Positions 24,102-33,300 of a stretch of DNA of 64,000 nt are shown in pieces. The notes under the pieces are model-generated. The model was not told the DNA's origin. It worked only from the letters and a program-made list of their open reading frames with translations, and made no database searches. Source of the DNA: Pseudomonas jessenii (GTDB lineage Bacteria > Pseudomonadota > Gammaproteobacteria > Pseudomonadales > Pseudomonadaceae). The position numbers were made by a program, and so were the translations under genes. The first letter of the stretch is position 1; every line of letters starts with the position of its first letter. The DNA is taken from positions 62,001 to 126,000 of the forward strand of contig NZ_NIWT01000010.1 in assembly GCF_002236115.1 (NCBI RefSeq), in the 5' to 3' direction.

Positions 24102-25955
24102 ATGCTCAAACGCCTTGCCTGGCTGGCGCTGTGTGTCTGCGCCCCGCTATCCGCCGCGCCTCACATCGAACCACAACGTTTGCAGCAACTGGCCAACGAC
24201 CCTTTCTGGATATCCCTGGGCCATTACGAAACCGCCAAGCTCGGCGGCTGGCGCAGCTATGTCAGTGACCGCAAGTTCTTCCTCGCCGCTGACGGCAATG
24301 AACATCCGGACCATGAACTGGCGGCGACTGTACAAGCCTTGTACGCCCCGGCCAGTGCCGGTGAAACACACGCTCAATGCGTCTACCCGGCCCGCACCCG
24401 CTGGCTGAAAGACCAACTCGGCCTGGCCGGACTGCCGACGCCGGACTGCGCCGGGTTCAAGCAATGGTTCAAGGACGTCTCGCCCGACAGCGCGGTGATG
24501 ATCTTCCCGGCGGCTTACCTGAACAGCCCGTCCTCGATGTTCGGCCATACCCTGTTGCGCATCGACCAGGCCGAGGTGAAGAGCGACAAGACTTCGCTAC
24601 TCAGTTACGCGATCAACTTCGGCGCTTACATCGAGGGCTCGGACAACAGCATCATCTATGCCTGGAAAGGCCTGATGGGCGGCTATCCCGGCCTGTTCGC
24701 GATGGTGCCCTATCAGGAAAAGCTCTCGGAATACCGCAGCCTGGAAAACCGCGACCTGTGGGAGTACCGCCTGAACCTGACCCAACAGGAAACCGCGCGC
24801 ATGGTCGAGCACGTCTGGGAGCTGAAGCAGATCAAGTTCGACTATTTCTTCTTCGACGAAAACTGCTCATACCGCTTGCTGGAACTGCTGCAAGTGGCCC
24901 GACCGGGCCTGCGCCTGACCGAGCAATTCCCACTCACCGCCATCCCGACCGACACCGTCAAAGCCGTGAAAGATGCCGGATTGGTGGAATCGATCCAGTA
25001 TCGTCCGTCCCGGGAGCGCGAGTTGCTCAGCCGCGCCGAGCCGTTGGACCCTGAAGAGCAACAGTGGGTGCTGAAAGTCAGCGCCGATCAGAAACAATTG
25101 CAGGACCCGGCGTTCAAGGCGCAAGCCCGCGACCGTCAGGCAATGATCATCGATGCGGCCTATCGTCTGGAGCGTTACCGCGCCAATGGCCAGGAACGCG
25201 ACCCGGCACGCGCCCAGCGCAGCTTCGAACTGCTGCGGGCCATCAACCAGAACCCGGCGCCGGAACTGGATATCCCGCAACCGGGCCTGCCTGAAGACGG
25301 TCATGAGTCCCGCACCTGGCAGCTCGGCCTCGGCAGCCGTGGAGATAAAGCCTTTGGCGAGTACGGCTTGCGCATGGCTTATCACGACCTCAACGACAAC
25401 AACGAAAGCTTTCCCCTTGGCGCGCAGATCGAAATCCTGCAATTGAAACTGCGCCAGTACGAAAGCAATGAATGGCAAGTGCAACAACTGGACCTGGCAA
25501 CGATTCGCTCCCTGACCCCGCGTAACGAGCTGCTGCAACCGCTGTCATGGCAAGTCACCGGTGGTCTGGAGCGAGTGCCGGGTAAGCACGATGACCAAAC
25601 CCTGGTCAGCCACGTCAACGGCGGTGGCGGTGGCACCTGGCAACTGGGCGATGACCTGCTCGGATTTGCCCTGGGCACTGTGCGCATCGAGCACAACAAC
25701 GATTTCGCCGCTTTCATTGCCCCGGCCGCCGGGTTCAACAGTGGTGTGCTGTGGAAAAACCCGCTGGGCAATTTGAGCCTGGAAGCCAAGGGCGACTTTT
25801 TCACCAATGGTGAAGTGCGCCGTAGCCTGAGCCTGAATCAGCAATGGGAAATATCCCGCAATCTCGGACTGCGCTTGAGCGCCCAGCGCGAATTCAGCCA
25901 TTTGGCGACGGCCGAGAACGAAGTGATGCTTGAGCTGAAGTGGTATCACTACTGA
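24102..25955 (+). CDS. DUF4105 domain outer-membrane/periplasmic protein
   Basis: This encodes 617 residues from ATG 24102, with signal peptide MLKRLAWLALCVCAPLSAA. The N-terminal helical region (to about 130) is followed by a DUF4105 core: FPAAYLNSPSSMFGHTLLRID, SYAINFGAYIEGSDNSIIYAWKGLMGGYPGLFAM, ENRDLWEYRLNLTQQE and FFDENCSYRLLELL. The conserved His (GHTLLR) and Asn-Cys (ENCSY) suggest a cysteine-peptidase-like site (NlpC/P60-like); this is inference. The last 200 residues form alternating beta strands ending in an aromatic (ELKWYHY), compatible with a beta-barrel. It is monocistronic and its function is unknown. Confidence 0.85.
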   Translation: MLKRLAWLALCVCAPLSAAPHIEPQRLQQLANDPFWISLGHYETAKLGGWRSYVSDRKFFLAADGNEHPDHELAATVQALYAPASAGETHAQCVYPARTRWLKDQLGLAGLPTPDCAGFKQWFKDVSPDSAVMIFPAAYLNSPSSMFGHTLLRIDQAEVKSDKTSLLSYAINFGAYIEGSDNSIIYAWKGLMGGYPGLFAMVPYQEKLSEYRSLENRDLWEYRLNLTQQETARMVEHVWELKQIKFDYFFFDENCSYRLLELLQVARPGLRLTEQFPLTAIPTDTVKAVKDAGLVESIQYRPSRERELLSRAEPLDPEEQQWVLKVSADQKQLQDPAFKAQARDRQAMIIDAAYRLERYRANGQERDPARAQRSFELLRAINQNPAPELDIPQPGLPEDGHESRTWQLGLGSRGDKAFGEYGLRMAYHDLNDNNESFPLGAQIEILQLKLRQYESNEWQVQQLDLATIRSLTPRNELLQPLSWQVTGGLERVPGKHDDQTLVSHVNGGGGGTWQLGDDLLGFALGTVRIEHNNDFAAFIAPAAGFNSGVLWKNPLGNLSLEAKGDFFTNGEVRRSLSLNQQWEISRNLGLRLSAQREFSHLATAENEVMLELKWYHY

Positions 25956-25975
25956 CCTGACACACCTCCCACCCT

Positions 25976-26063
25976 GTGGGAGCGAGCTTGCTCGCGATGG
26001 CGGCCTTTCAGCCAGCACACTTGTTGAATGTCAGTCCCTCATCGCGAGCAAGCTCGCTCCCAC
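25976..26063. repeat. REPIN (88 bp)
   Basis: Two consensus REP units in inverted orientation, 42-base spacer. It starts 20 bases after the stop of the DUF4105 gene. Confidence 0.95.
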
Positions 26064-26173
26064 TGAGAATCGTCGGTTGCAGACAGGCTATCACTCGCCG
26101 TAAGTCGCTTTCAGACATCCAGTGAAACCAAATGCCTGCGACCATGGCCCAAATCCTATACCGGGAGAATTCC

Positions 26174-26668
26174 ATGAGCCGTGCCTTCGTCAATGAAGAT
26201 AGTGCCGCCGCGCAAGCCGATCAGCCAGTCGAACGGCAGGTCAGCGCGCAGACCAATTACGTCACGCCGCAAGGCCTGAACCTGTTGCAGGGAAAAGTCG
26301 CCGAACTGCAATCCCTGCACGCCGAACAATCGGCAAAAGGCGAACAGGCCGACAAGCAGCGCCTGGCGGATCTCGAACGTGATTTGCGTTACTTCAAGCA
26401 GCGCCTGGGCAGCGCTCAGGTGGTACCCGCCGCGACTTCGACCGAGAAAGTGCAGATCGGCAGTTGGGTGACCTACGCCGATGAACACGCCACCGAACGC
26501 CGGGTACAATTGGTGGGCGAAGATCAGGCCGATGCCGCCCACGGCCTGATCAATTGGAGTTCACCGCTGGGTCGGGCGCTGCTCGGCGCACGACTCAACG
26601 ACGAAGTGCTGTGGCAGCGCCCCGCCGGGGATCAACTGATTGAAGTGATCCGTATCGAACCGACTTAG
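26174..26668 (+). CDS. GreA/GreB-family factor with shortened coiled coil
   Basis: This encodes 164 residues. After a 30-residue polar N-terminus come YVTPQGLNLLQGKVAELQ and a helical hairpin (about 35-88), then a GreA/GreB C-terminal FKBP-like domain (VQIGSWVTYADEHATERRVQLVGEDQ, GLINWSSPLGRALLGARLNDEVLWQRPAG). The tip sequence GDRSENADY that carries the acidic residues for RNA cleavage in GreB is absent, and the hairpin is about 16 residues shorter. It probably binds the RNA polymerase secondary channel without the standard cleavage role. Start chosen by GGGAG upstream of ATG 26174. The 3' end overlaps gdhA by 4 bases, convergent. Confidence 0.8.
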   Translation: MSRAFVNEDSAAAQADQPVERQVSAQTNYVTPQGLNLLQGKVAELQSLHAEQSAKGEQADKQRLADLERDLRYFKQRLGSAQVVPAATSTEKVQIGSWVTYADEHATERRVQLVGEDQADAAHGLINWSSPLGRALLGARLNDEVLWQRPAGDQLIEVIRIEPT

Positions 26669-28002
26669 ACGACGCCTTGGGCCAGCATGGCATCGGCGAC
26701 TTTGACGAAGCCGGCGATGTTCGCGCCCTTGACGTAGTTGACCCGGCCATTCTCTTCGCCGTAATGCACGCAAGCGTGGTGAATCGACTGCATGATCGCG
26801 TGCAGTTTGCTATCCACCTCGCCACCGGTCCACGCCAGGCGCATGGCGTTCTGCGACATTTCCAGCCCGCTCACCGCCACGCCGCCGGCATTGGATGCCT
26901 TGCCCGGCGCAAACAGAATGTTCGCCTCGATGAACAGGTCCACCGCCTCAAGGGTGGTCGGCATGTTCGCGCCTTCGGCCACGCAGATGCAGCCGTTGCG
27001 CAGCAAGGTGCGAGCGGCTTCGGCATCCAGTTCGTTTTGCGTCGCGCACGGCAGCGCGATGTCGCAACTCAGGCTCCACGGAAGCTCACCTGCGCGGAAC
27101 TCCAGGCCAAAACGGTCGGCCAGTTCACGAATACGCCCGCGCTGTACGTTCTTCAGCTCCAGCACCGCCAGCCATTGCTCCTCGGTCAAACCGCTTTCGC
27201 AATACAGCGTGCCTTCGGAGTCGGACAGCGAAATCACTTTGCCGCCCAGGTCCATGACCTTGCGCGCCGCGTATTGCGCGACGTTGCCGGAACCGGAGAT
27301 CGCTACGCGCTTACCTTCCACGGCCAGGCCGCGACGCTTGAGCATTTCTTCGGCGAAGTACACGCAACCGAAACCGGTGGCTTCCGGGCGAATCAGGCTG
27401 CCGCCGTAACTTGGGCCTTTGCCGGTCAGCACGCTGGTGAACTGGTTGCTCAGGCGCTTGTACTGGCCGAACAGGAAACCGATTTCCCGCGCGCCGACAC
27501 CGATATCACCGGCCGGTACGTCAACGTCGGCGCCGATGTGGCGGTACAGCTCGCTCATGAAGGCCTGGCAGAAGCGCATGACTTCCGCATCACTTTTACC
27601 TTTCGGATCAAAGTCCGACCCGCCCTTGCCGCCGCCCATGGGCAGCGAGGTCAGGGAGTTTTTGAAGGTTTGCTCGAACGCGAGGAATTTCAGGACGCCC
27701 ATGTTCACCGACGGGTGGAAACGCAGGCCACCCTTGTACGGGCCGATCGCGCTGTTCATCTGGATGCGGAAACCACGATTGACCTGGACCTTGCCCTGAT
27801 CGTCGACCCACGACACGCGAAACACCACCGCCCGCTCCGGCTCGCAGATGCGCTCCAGGATGCCGGAGGTCAGGTAATGCGGATTGGCTTCAAGAAACGG
27901 CCACAGGGTACGCAGGACTTCTTCGACAGCCTGGTGAAATTCGGGTTGGTCCGGGTCGCGTTTTTTCAGGCGCGCAAGGAAGGATTCGACGGATTCGATC
28001 AT
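26665..28002 (-). CDS. gdhA: NADP-dependent glutamate dehydrogenase
   Basis: This 445-residue hexameric GDH converts 2-oxoglutarate and ammonia to glutamate. It has the substrate-binding block GPYKGGLRFHPSVNMGVLKFLAFEQ, the catalytic-lysine region LPMGGGKGGSDFDPKGKSD, and a Rossmann motif VAISGSGNVAQYAARK. Length and sequence fit the small biosynthetic GdhA, not the large NAD-dependent GdhB of pseudomonads. It is transcribed alone, convergent with the GreB-like gene. Confidence 0.96.
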   Translation of the reverse strand: MIESVESFLARLKKRDPDQPEFHQAVEEVLRTLWPFLEANPHYLTSGILERICEPERAVVFRVSWVDDQGKVQVNRGFRIQMNSAIGPYKGGLRFHPSVNMGVLKFLAFEQTFKNSLTSLPMGGGKGGSDFDPKGKSDAEVMRFCQAFMSELYRHIGADVDVPAGDIGVGAREIGFLFGQYKRLSNQFTSVLTGKGPSYGGSLIRPEATGFGCVYFAEEMLKRRGLAVEGKRVAISGSGNVAQYAARKVMDLGGKVISLSDSEGTLYCESGLTEEQWLAVLELKNVQRGRIRELADRFGLEFRAGELPWSLSCDIALPCATQNELDAEAARTLLRNGCICVAEGANMPTTLEAVDLFIEANILFAPGKASNAGGVAVSGLEMSQNAMRLAWTGGEVDSKLHAIMQSIHHACVHYGEENGRVNYVKGANIAGFVKVADAMLAQGVV

Positions 28003-28202
28003 GGAAAAGTCTCGGCAAATTTATTGTCGTTGGAGGAGATTGAGCCGGACTGTAACAAACGATTCGCGCACAGGAACAGAGCAGAATGTCGCATTCATGA
28101 AATTAAATGGTGCACAGGATATAAATTATTCCGGCTTTCTGGCCTTTTTTGCACCCGAACAGGGATTCAAGATCTGGCTTTTGCACCACAAGGGAGATCG
28201 CT

Positions 28203-28268
28203 ATCGCGAGCAAGCTCGCTCCCACAGTTTGAAATGCATTCCCCTGTGGGAGCGAGCTTGCTCGCGAT
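28203..28268. repeat. Outward-facing REP pair
   Basis: Two REP units in the opposite arrangement to a REPIN: the reverse-complement unit (28203-28225) comes first, then the forward unit (28246-28268), 20 bases apart. It lies between the ettA terminator and the gdhA promoter. Confidence 0.92.
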
Positions 28269-28300
28269 GAATGCGCCGCGGTATCACTGAAAAAACGCGC

Positions 28301-28326
28301 AAAAAAAACGGAGCCCGAAGGCTCCG
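28301..28326 (-). terminator. Terminator after ettA
   Basis: Stem CGGAGCC/GGCTCCG with a CGAA loop. On the minus strand it is followed by eight T, 24 bases after the ettA stop. Confidence 0.93.
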
Positions 28327-28349
28327 CTCTTTATGCAACCATCCTGAAA

Positions 28350-30014
28350 TCAGGCCAGTTTCTTGTGGCGTACACGATGCGGCTGGGCAGCTGCTTCGCC
28401 GAGACGCTTTTTGCGATCAGCTTCGTATTCGCTGTAGTTACCTTCGAAGAACACCGCTTGCGAGTCGTCCTCGTACGCCAGGATGTGCGTCGCGACGCGG
28501 TCAAGGAACCACCGATCGTGAGAGATCACAATGGCGGCGCCCGGGAAGTCCAGCAAGGCCTCTTCCAGGGAGCGCAGGGTTTCGACGTCGAGGTCGTTGG
28601 ACGGTTCGTCGAGCAGCAGGACGTTGCCGCCCTCTTTCAGGGTCAGGGCCAGGTGCAAGCGACCGCGCTCACCACCGGACAGGTCCTTGACGAACTTCTG
28701 CTGATCGCCGCCCTTGAAGTTGAAGCGACCGACATAGGTACGCGACGGGATCTCGTAGTTGCCGATGCGGATCTGGTCGGAACCGTCGGAGATCTGCTGG
28801 AACACGGTCTTGCTGCCGTCCAGGTCCTCACGGCTCTGATCCACACAAGCCAGCTGCACGGTTTCACCGACTTCGATGCTGCCCGAATCCGGCGTTTCCT
28901 TGCCCATCAGCATGCGGAACAGGGTCGACTTACCGGCGCCGTTACCACCGATCACGCCGACGATGGCACCTTTAGGCATGGAGAACGACAGGTTGTCGAT
29001 CAGCACGCGGTCGCCATAGCCCTTGGTGACGTTCTTGAATTCGATGACCTTGTCGCCCAGGCGTGGACCGGCCGGGATGTAAATCTCGTTGGTTTCGCTG
29101 CGCTTCTGGAATTCCTGCGACTGCATTTCTTCGAAGCGTTGCAGACGAGCCTTGGATTTCGACTGGCGGGCCTTGGCGCCTTTGCGCACCCACTCCAGTT
29201 CTTCCTTCATGGCTTTTTCGTGAGCCGACTGCTGCTTGGATTCGGCAGCCAGACGATCGGACTTGGCTTCCAGCCAACCCGAATAGTTACCCTCGTAAGG
29301 AATGCCCGCGCCGCGGTCGAGTTCCAGAATCCAGCCGGCAACGTTGTCCAGGAAGTAACGGTCGTGCGTGATCGCGACCACGGTGCCCGGGAAGTCGTGC
29401 AGGAAGTGCTCCAGCCAGGCGACGGAATCGGCGTCCAGGTGGTTGGTCGGTTCGTCGAGCAGCAGCATGTCCGGTGCCGACAGCAGCAGACGGCACAGGG
29501 CCACACGGCGTTTTTCACCACCGGAGAGGACTTCAACCTTGGCATCCCACGCCGGCAGACGCAGTGCATCGGCGGCGACTTCCAGCTGACGCTCCAGGTT
29601 ATGGCCGTCGCTGGCCTGCAGGATCGCTTCGAGCTTGGCCTGTTCGGCAGCCAGCTTGTCGAAGTCGGCATCCGGATCGGCGTAGGCGGCGTAGACCTCG
29701 TCCAGGCGTGCCTGGGCGTCCTTGATCACGCTGACCGCTTCCTCGACCACTTCACGCACGGTCTTGGTCGGATCCAGTTGTGGTTCCTGGGGCAGGTAGC
29801 CGATGTTCAGCTCCGGCATCGGACGGGCTTCGCCCTCGAACTCGGTGTCGACGCCAGCCATGATTTTCAGCAGCGTGGATTTACCCGAACCGTTGAGGCC
29901 GAGCACGCCGATCTTGGCGCCGGGGAAGAACGACAGAGAAATGTTTTTCAGGATTTCCCGCTTCGGCGGAACAACTTTGCCCAGCCGATGCATGGTGAAT
30001 ACGTATTGAGCCAT
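28350..30014 (-). CDS. ettA: ABC-F translational throttle EttA
   Basis: This 554-residue ABC-F ATPase has two ABC cassettes. Walker A motifs are GLNGSGKST and GGNGAGKST, signatures LSGGEKRRVALC and LSGGERGRLHLA, and Walker B LLLDEPTNHLDADS and LLLDEPSNDLDVET. Between them lies the charged P-site tRNA interaction linker with the EttA-type arm (EELEWVRKGAKARQSKSKARLQRFEEM). It binds the ribosomal E site and gates elongation by energy status. It starts MAQYVFTMHRLGKVVPPKREILKNI, typical of EttA and not Uup or YheS. It is monocistronic. Confidence 0.97.
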   Translation of the reverse strand: MAQYVFTMHRLGKVVPPKREILKNISLSFFPGAKIGVLGLNGSGKSTLLKIMAGVDTEFEGEARPMPELNIGYLPQEPQLDPTKTVREVVEEAVSVIKDAQARLDEVYAAYADPDADFDKLAAEQAKLEAILQASDGHNLERQLEVAADALRLPAWDAKVEVLSGGEKRRVALCRLLLSAPDMLLLDEPTNHLDADSVAWLEHFLHDFPGTVVAITHDRYFLDNVAGWILELDRGAGIPYEGNYSGWLEAKSDRLAAESKQQSAHEKAMKEELEWVRKGAKARQSKSKARLQRFEEMQSQEFQKRSETNEIYIPAGPRLGDKVIEFKNVTKGYGDRVLIDNLSFSMPKGAIVGVIGGNGAGKSTLFRMLMGKETPDSGSIEVGETVQLACVDQSREDLDGSKTVFQQISDGSDQIRIGNYEIPSRTYVGRFNFKGGDQQKFVKDLSGGERGRLHLALTLKEGGNVLLLDEPSNDLDVETLRSLEEALLDFPGAAIVISHDRWFLDRVATHILAYEDDSQAVFFEGNYSEYEADRKKRLGEAAAQPHRVRHKKLA

Positions 30015-30303
30015 GGAGAACCTAGGGTCAGTGACTGATGAATGATTGGAGCGCAGGCAATGCCCGGCCAGACTGTGCGCGTCGCCCGCTTGAGGAGATC
30101 AAGACGTGCGCGCTGAAAAAAGTCTGAGTCTAGGAGCTGGAACGCTCCCGCGTAACCCGCAAAGCTACCTTAATGACCGGTGGCAGTCCAGCCGACGGAC
30201 AGGGGATGGCACTTCGCCACAACTCAAGGCATGCTAGCCGCCCTTCGGGCGTCCGGCTTATAGTGCACGTCGCGCCAGTCCAGCCAAACCGCAGGATTAC
30301 AGC

Positions 30304-33300
30304 TTGTCCATTGTCCCTCCGCCTCCGACTTCCAGTGCGCCGGCCACAGCGCCCGGCTCCCCCCTGCGCGGAACTTTGAAGGGCACCTTGGCGACACTCG
30401 TATTATTGCTGCTGGCCCTGCTGTTCTGGCAGTTGCTCGACCAGTTGCGCGAAACCCAGAAGAACCAGCGTCAGTACACCATCGACTACACCGCCGATCT
30501 GGCCGCGCAGGTCAGCCTGAACATGGCGCTCAACGCGCAGATCGCCCTCAACCTGTTGCCGATCGTCGAGCAACCGCAGGGCGCCGATGAACTGCAGGCC
30601 CTGTTGCGCAAGCTGCAACAGTCGCTGCCTGATCTGCGCAGCCTGGCGTTGCTCAGTCCCTCGGGAAGAGTCATCAGTGACAGCGCTCCCGACAGCGATG
30701 ACAACAACTACCTGAGTGAACTGGTACGGCGCAGCCACGCCCAGGCGCACTACTTCAGCAATGCCACCGACGGTTCCGTGGTGCATTTATTGTTGCATCA
30801 GGCCAGCGGCAGTTCCCGAGGCTATTGGGTCCTGCGCCTGACGCCCACCTTCTTTTCGTCCCTGACCAAGCAACGCGAGGCCGGTGGCCGCCCGTTGTGG
30901 CTGGTGGAGAACCGCATCAGTCATCAGATCATCAGCCGCGACGAAGCGCTGCCCTCGGTCAATCCGGGCACGCTGACCGAGGACGATGTCGCCAACAGCG
31001 TGCTGACGGTTCCGCTGAGCAGCAGCGATTGGCAATTGCGCGGCCTGTTCGACCGTCAGCGCGTGCTGGAAGAGCTGCTGCCGGCGTTCATCGGCAAATG
31101 TCTGCTGGGCCTGGCGTTCTCCATGCTGCCGTTCCTCGCCTTGCTGAACACGCGCCGGCGTCAGCGCCAGTTGAAGGAAGGCCGCCGGCGTTACCAGGAC
31201 ATTTTCGAAGGCACCGGCGTGGCCTTGTGCGTCCTCGATATGTCCGGGCTCAAGGTCTTTTTCGACAAGGCACAACTGCAGGGCAGTGAGCAACTGCAAG
31301 CGTGGCTGGCGATCCCGGAGCAACGCCGACCATTGCTCAAGGAACTGCGGATCACCGAGGTCAACCAGGTAGCGTTGCAACTGCTTAATGTCGATAGCGC
31401 CGACCAAGCCTGGAAATTGCTGATCGACGGTAATCCGCAGGATGGCACCGCCATCGGCAACCAGGTGCTCGACGCGATGCTCAACCAGCAGCAACAGCTT
31501 GAGCTGGAAATCAAGCTGCAGGACGCCAGCGGCCGCATCCAGCACCTGTGGCTGGTGCTGTGTCTGCCGCAAACCCCGGACGACTACAATGCGGTGATCC
31601 TGAGCATCACTGACATCACCAGTCGCAAGCTCATCGAGCTGTCGCTGCAGGAGCGCGAAGGGTTCTGGTCGGACGTGGTGCGCACCGTGCCGGATCATCT
31701 GTATGTGCAGGATGTGATCAGCCAGCGCATGATCTACAGCAACCACCATCTGGGCCAGACCCTGGGTTACAACCGCAACGAACTGCACCAGATGGGCGAA
31801 TACTTCTGGGAAATCCTCCTGCATCCCGAAGACGCCGACTATTACCACCGCTCTCGCCAGATCCAGCGCCAGGCCGGTTATCGCCAGTTAATGCAGTGCC
31901 AGTTGCGCTTCCGCCATCGGGACGGCCAGTGGCGACGCTTCGAGATTCGCGAGCAGGCACTGGCGCGGGACAAGGACGACCAGGTCACGCGGATCATCGG
32001 CGTGGCCAAGGACATCACCGACCAGATCGAAGCCAGCGAATCGCTGCGCGACAGCGAGCAGCGCTACCGCATGCTTGCCGAAAGCATCAGCGACGTGATC
32101 TTCTCCACCGACAGCCGCCTTAACCTCAATTACGTCAGCCCTTCGGTGCTAGCAGTGCTGGGCTACGACGCCGAGTGGATTTTCCAGAACGGCTGGCAAT
32201 CGACCATCGCCAACCCGCAACAGCTGACCGGCATCTACCACCTGATGGACCGGGTCAGCAAAGCGCTGGATCAACCGGACCAACTGGCGCTGTTGCGCAG
32301 CCAGGTGCAAACCCAACTGTTCCTGTTCGACTGCCTGCGGGCCGACGGGCGCAAGATCCCGATCGAACTGCGCCTGGTATTGGTCTGGGACGAATACGGT
32401 ACGTTCGAAGGCGTGCTCGGCGTCGGCCGCGACATCAGCCAGCAACGCCGGGCCGAAAAAGATCTGCGCATGGCCGCCACGGTATTCGAACACTCGACCT
32501 CGGCGATCCTGATCACCGACCCGGCCGGCTACATCGTCCAGGCCAACGAAGCCTTCAGTCGTGTCAGCGGTTACGCCGTGGAGCAGGTCCTCGACCAACT
32601 GCCGAACATGCTGACCGTCGACGACCAGCAAGAAGCCCATCTGCGTTACGTGCTCAAGCAATTGGGCCAGCACAGCACCTGGGAAGGCGAAGTCTGGCTC
32701 AAGCGTCGCAACGGCGAGCACTACCCGGCCTGGGTCGGGATCACCGCCGTACTCGACGACGAAGGCGACCTGGCCAGTTATGTGTGTTTCTTCAGCGACA
32801 TCAGCGAGCGCAAGGCCAGCGAGCAACGGATTCACCGCCTCGCCTACTACGACGCCCTGACCCACCTGCCCAACCGTTCACTGTTCCAGGATCGACTGCA
32901 CACGGCACTGCAATCGGCCGAACGGCAGAAGTCGTGGGTGGTGCTGATGTTCCTCGACCTCGACCGTTTCAAGCCGATCAACGACTCCCTGGGCCACGCC
33001 GCCGGCGACCGCATGCTCAAGGAAATGGCCACGCGCCTGCTCGGTTGCGTCGACGATGACGACACCGTGGCGCGCATGGGCGGTGACGAATTCACCTTGC
33101 TCCTGCAACCGCGAGCCAACCGTGAAATCGCCCTGAACCGGGCGATCCATGTGGCCGAACAGATTCTCGCCAGCCTGGTGAAACCATTCGTGCTCGAAGG
33201 CCGCGAGTTCTTCGTCACCGCCAGTATCGGCATCGCCCTGAGTCCGCAGGACGGCAACGAACTCAGCCAGTTGATGAAGAATGCCGACACTGCGATGTAC

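Noticed and set aside
26677..28290. 537-codon plus-strand frame opposite gdhA
   Set aside because: It is antisense to a convincing gdhA and its end reads through REP repeats.
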